DNA from: Actinoplanes sp. NBC_00393
GTDB taxonomy: Bacteria; Actinomycetota; Actinomycetes; Mycobacteriales; Micromonosporaceae
Length of the DNA: 64,000 nucleotides
Assembly (NCBI RefSeq): GCF_036053395.1
Contig: NZ_CP107942.1
Location: 462,501 to 526,500, forward strand
Direction: 5' to 3'
A program made the translations under genes and the position numbers. A model generated the notes under the pieces. It did not search any database and was not told the origin of the DNA. It worked only from the letters and a program-made list of their open reading frames with translations. Within the stretch, counting starts at the first letter, position 1. Each line of letters begins with the position of its first letter. This document shows, one piece after another, positions 58,696 to 64,000 of this stretch.

Positions 58696-59655
58696 TCAGC
58701 CTGTGTGGACCACCACATCGGCGACCTCGCGGCGCGGCGCCGGGTTTCCCGGCCGGCCGTAACCGATACGCAGCGCGATCTGCGGGAAACCGGTCCGGCC
58801 GAGCGAGCGCCGCAGCTGGTCCCGCGCGGCCGGCACCTCGATCGGCTGGGAGATCATCGAGCAGGCCAGGCCGGCGTCGGTCACCGCGAGCAGCACGTGC
58901 TGCAGCGCCTGCCCGGCCATCACCTGGTCCAGCTTGCGGTCGCCGGCGGTGCCCAGGATGCCGACCAGCGGCTCCGGCTCGTAGTCGCGGCCGGGCGCCC
59001 GGCGCCGGTGCCCGAACCGCTGTGGGATCAGGTCCTGCGGCTCGCCGACCGGCGCGCCCGCGGTCACCGGGATGCCGTCCGGCGCGACCTCGGTGTCGGT
59101 CCAGGTGATCAGCTCGGACTGGTAGTGGTCGTCGCGGCGCAGCACCCGGTCGGCGCTGTGCGCGATCTCCGAGAAGCCGCTCAGCGCGGTCATCCCGACC
59201 AGCAGGTCCAGCCAGGCGTGCTCGGCCCGGGCCGCGTCCAGCAGCCGGACCCGGACGTCGGCGGGCACCGGGTCGGGCCAGAACGGGTCACGGTTGCTGT
59301 GCCGGCGTTCGATCGCGGCGTGCAGGTCGCGTTCGGCGTATGTCGGAGGCCGTTGCCGTCCCGGCGTCAGCCGGGCCATCACCTCGGGCTCGTCGCTGTC
59401 CGGCAGCAGCAGCACGTCCGCCGGGGTGCCCGCCCAGGCCAGGGCGAGCCGGGCGTTGAAGGTGGCCGCACCGCAGGCGAGCCGCATCGCCCAGCCGGCC
59501 CGGTCGGCGACGGCGAGCTGGCGGGACGGGTCGGCGAGCACCTCGATCGCGCCGTCGCGCAGCCGGAACGCCCACGGCTGGGTGTTGTGCATGGAGGGTG
59601 CGTGGATGCCGGCCGCGGCGGCGCGCCGCAGGTCGGACTCGTCGTAGCGGATCAC
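58696..59655 (-). CDS. Acg-family nitroreductase-like protein
   Basis: 319 aa. Resembles the Acg/Rv2032 family: two nitroreductase-like halves, N-terminal HAPSMHNTQPWAFRL (about 18-32) and C-terminal motif QALQHVLLAVTDAGLACSM (about 248-266), ending with GYGRPGNPAPRR. Acg proteins bind FMN with part of one site covered by a lid and are hallmark members of the mycobacterial DosR dormancy regulon; their substrate is uncertain, possibly flavin storage. A Dos-type box lies 58 bp upstream, and the DosS/DosR-like pair is encoded next door. Confidence 0.92.
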   Translation of the reverse strand: MIRYDESDLRRAAAAGIHAPSMHNTQPWAFRLRDGAIEVLADPSRQLAVADRAGWAMRLACGAATFNARLALAWAGTPADVLLLPDSDEPEVMARLTPGRQRPPTYAERDLHAAIERRHSNRDPFWPDPVPADVRVRLLDAARAEHAWLDLLVGMTALSGFSEIAHSADRVLRRDDHYQSELITWTDTEVAPDGIPVTAGAPVGEPQDLIPQRFGHRRRAPGRDYEPEPLVGILGTAGDRKLDQVMAGQALQHVLLAVTDAGLACSMISQPIEVPAARDQLRRSLGRTGFPQIALRIGYGRPGNPAPRREVADVVVHTG

Positions 59656-59713
59656 GGCGGTTCTCCTTCCCGGTGTTCCCTCAACGGTGCCTCCCGGGAG
59701 CGCCCACCGTTAA

Positions 59714-59727
59714 GGGCCGAAGGTCCC
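59714..59727 (-). promoter_or_regulatory. Dos-type box before the nitroreductase
   Basis: GGGCCGAAGGTCCC, in the 17-bp context AAGGGCCGAAGGTCCCG. It fits the DosR pattern GGGnC-N4-GnCCC and differs at one of 17 positions from the box between dosS and dosR read on the minus strand. Confidence 0.8.
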
Positions 59728-59733
59728 GCTCGC

Positions 59734-62159
<2,426 letters not shown>

Positions 62160-62167
62160 CCCGAGCT

Positions 62168-62243
62168 TCAGCCCGGCGGCCGCGCTGCGGCCTCGCCTCG
62201 TGCATGGTCGCGCGGTAGTGCGGGACTTTTCGTCACGCGTACG
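62168..62243. repeat. Dispersed intergenic element, copy B
   Basis: Carries the same ordered blocks as 9662-9740: TCAGCCCGGCGGC, ATGGTCGC, GCGGGACTTTTCG and CGTACG. It begins 9 bp after the dosR stop codon and runs over the stop codon of the convergent kinase gene. Confidence 0.55.
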
Positions 62244-64000
62244 ACTGCGGGTTCATCGGGAGTCGTACGGTCGCGACCGTACCGCCCTGCTCGCCGTCGC
62301 GCAGCGTGATGGTTCCCCGATGGAGATCGACGATGGCGCGGGTGAGCGAAAGGCCCAGGCCGGCCCCCGGAATGCCGCTGTGCCGCGCGTTCGTCGCCCG
62401 GTAGAGGCGGGCGAAGAGCCGGTCGCGCTCCTCAGGAGGGATGCCCATCCCGGTGTCGGTGACCGTGAGTAACGCCGCGTCCTCGGCCGTGGTGAGGTTG
62501 ACGGTGACCGTGGAACCGGCCGGGCTGTACTTGACCGCGTTGCCGATCAGGTTCTCCGCGACCTGCCGGAGCCGGACCGGATCGCCCGGCACGGTCAGCC
62601 GGGCGGGCAGCTCGGTGCGGATCTCCGGGTGCGGCTCGGCGTCGGCGGCGGCGGTGGTCGCGACGGTCGCCACCACCGCGGCCAGGTCCACGGCGGTGAC
62701 GTTGAGCTGGGCGTGCCCGGATTCCAGGGCGGCGAGGTCGAGCAGCTGCTCGACCAGGGTGCGCAGCCGGGCGTTGTTGCGCTCGATCACCGCGAGCAGG
62801 TCACGCACCTCGCCGATGGTGGTGTCGTCGCCGGACTCGGCGATCAGGTCGGTGTAGGTGCCGATCGAGGTCAGCGGCGTACGCAGCTCGTGCCCGACCA
62901 GGGCGACGTATTCGCCGATGCTGGCCGCCAGCTGGTTGGCCAGCTCCTCGGCCCGGCGGCGTTCCAGGTAGGCGCCGATGTGCCCGGAGATGCCGGTGAG
63001 CAGGACCGCGAGCGCCGGTTCCGGCTCCTGCGGCGCGTGGGTGAAGAAGGTGAGCACGCCGACCACCTTGTCCGCGCTGCGCACCGGCACCGCGCCGGCC
63101 GCCCGGTAGGCGCTGGACGCCGCCACCTCGGGCAGCAGCGGCGAGCCGGGGCTGTGGACGTCCGGCACCCAGACCAGCTCGCCGCGGGCCCAGCAGGTGC
63201 CGGCCAGCCCGCTGCCCCGCTCGATGGCCGCCGGCAGGGCGGGTGGTGCGCCGCCGGGACCGGTGTGGGTGGCGGCCGGCCGCAGCCGTTCGGTGACCTC
63301 GTCGACCAGCCACAGCCGCAGGTACGGCCAGTGCAGCTCGTCGGCGATCGCACCGAGCACCGCGCGCGCGGCACTCGCCGTGTCCGGGGCCTGGACCAGG
63401 GCTTTCAGGACCCGGCTCTTGCAGCGCTGGTACTGGTGCTGGTGCTGGTCGGCGGTGACGTCGTGGACCGCGGCCACCGCGCCCAGCACGACCCCGGCGG
63501 CGTCCCGGACCGGGCGGGCGTTGATCGAGAACCAGCGCGGGCGGTGCTGCCGGTCGTCGGCGAGCAGGCCGGCGTGGCGTACCTCCTCGCCGCTCAGCGC
63601 CCGGTGCAGCGGCAACTCGCCGACCTGCAGCGGGCTGCCGTCGTGGCGGCGCAGCCCGAAGTGGCCGATCCAGTCGCGGACCGGCACGGTCATCGCGTCC
63701 GGGCCGAAGAAGTCGCGGACCGCCTGGTTGGCCACCAGCGGCCGGCCGTCGAGGTCGCAGGCCACCACGCCGGTGTCCAGGCTGTGCAGCATCGCCTCGA
63801 GGAAGGCGGTGTGATGCGCGTCGGCCGGCGGCGCCGGTTCCGGCTGAGGCGCGGCCAGACAGGTGCGCAGGACCTCGGTCAGCTCGCGGACCCGGAACGG
63901 TTTCGGGACGATCGCGGCCGGCTCGGCACCGGTGAGCAGCGCGTCGCCGGGCGGCAGGTACGCGGTGACCAGCACCACCGGCACCGTGGCGGTGGCCGGG
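62233..64000 (-). CDS. Receiver-PAS-GAF hybrid sensor histidine kinase, 5' end outside window
   Basis: At least 588 codons; the frame stays open to the window edge. The first visible residues are the C-terminal half of a receiver domain (VPVVLVTAY, then PKPF), so at least 60-80 residues are missing. Then come PAS (about 60-180 of the visible part), GAF (about 200-340), phospho-acceptor region with ALVGHELRTPL and HATPase with NLIGNAVKYSP and PGAGLGLSLTRAI. There are no membrane helices, so it is a cytoplasmic sensor. The order receiver-first suggests it is itself controlled by another kinase. Partner regulator not in view. Confidence 0.93.
   Translation of the reverse strand, partial: PATATVPVVLVTAYLPPGDALLTGAEPAAIVPKPFRVRELTEVLRTCLAAPQPEPAPPADAHHTAFLEAMLHSLDTGVVACDLDGRPLVANQAVRDFFGPDAMTVPVRDWIGHFGLRRHDGSPLQVGELPLHRALSGEEVRHAGLLADDRQHRPRWFSINARPVRDAAGVVLGAVAAVHDVTADQHQHQYQRCKSRVLKALVQAPDTASAARAVLGAIADELHWPYLRLWLVDEVTERLRPAATHTGPGGAPPALPAAIERGSGLAGTCWARGELVWVPDVHSPGSPLLPEVAASSAYRAAGAVPVRSADKVVGVLTFFTHAPQEPEPALAVLLTGISGHIGAYLERRRAEELANQLAASIGEYVALVGHELRTPLTSIGTYTDLIAESGDDTTIGEVRDLLAVIERNNARLRTLVEQLLDLAALESGHAQLNVTAVDLAAVVATVATTAAADAEPHPEIRTELPARLTVPGDPVRLRQVAENLIGNAVKYSPAGSTVTVNLTTAEDAALLTVTDTGMGIPPEERDRLFARLYRATNARHSGIPGAGLGLSLTRAIVDLHRGTITLRDGEQGGTVATVRLPMNPQSYA

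Overview
The window is chromosomal DNA of a high-G+C actinobacterium, most likely a Micromonosporaceae member such as Actinoplanes. Evidence: very GC-rich codon third positions, frequent GTG/TTG starts, a 23S rRNA carrying the actinobacterial ~100-nt insertion in the helix 54 region, and characteristic families (DosR/DosS-like pair, Acg-type nitroreductase, type II glutamine synthetase, IdeR-type iron box, Nur-type box, ClgR-like regulator). There is no tRNA, transposase, integrase, phage gene or CRISPR array.

Layout. 1-2900: 3' five-sixths of a 23S rRNA, the 5S rRNA and a strong terminator. 2.9-8 kb: ANT(2'')-like nucleotidyltransferase, CBS-pair protein, small membrane protein, a Wzz/BY-kinase-like protein with a degenerate P-loop and heptad-repeat tail, thioredoxin, membrane protein. 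8-14.6 kb: siderophore-interacting reductase under an iron box, a lone response regulator, a chemoreceptor, a tandem universal stress protein, a DJ-1/PfpI protein divergent from a LysR regulator, a MarR regulator. 14.6-17.2 kb: glnII, N-formylglutamate amidohydrolase, and a STAS/HATPase partner-switch pair. 17.2-18.1 kb: non-coding DNA with inverted and 24-bp tandem repeats. 18.1-22.8 kb: PAS-SpoIIE phosphatase, L7/L12-like small protein, a short second Rho, ClgR-like regulator, L,D-transpeptidase.

22.8-29 kb: LLM oxidoreductase, then a two-component pair divergent from a lipoprotein/adaptor/ABC ATPase/permease operon with a 20-bp-arm inverted repeat between them. 29.2-30.1 kb: an orphan S-4TM pore-forming effector. 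30-34 kb: TetR regulator divergent from an acyl-CoA dehydrogenase/SDR/acyl-CoA dehydrogenase operon. 34-37 kb: NB-ARC/TPR protein that seems to lack its winged-helix part, and a maltokinase-cap protein. 37-41 kb: LuxR-type two-component pair, membrane protein, CoA-disulfide-reductase-like flavoprotein. 41-51 kb: a sugar locus (secreted GH3, LacI regulator, ABC importer, YicI-like GH31 alpha-xylosidase) tied together by three copies of one 16-bp palindrome, fitting uptake of xyloglucan-type oligosaccharides. 51-56 kb: repeat-rich spacer, NhaA, phosphoketolase, peptidoglycan-binding protein. 56-58.6 kb: CbiMNQO-type nickel/cobalt importer under a Nur-type box. 58.7-62.2 kb: Acg-type nitroreductase and a divergent DosS/DosR-like pair. 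The window ends inside a hybrid sensor kinase.

The most interesting cross-links are regulatory. A 17-bp element with consensus close to AAGGGCCKAAGGTCCCG lies between dosS and dosR, upstream of the nitroreductase and upstream of phosphoketolase, with a weaker copy before the universal stress protein; this points to a hypoxia regulon that includes phosphoketolase. The orphan S-4TM effector, the short Rho, the NB-ARC protein with a probable internal deletion and the BY-kinase-like protein with Arg in its P-loop are the protein-level oddities.
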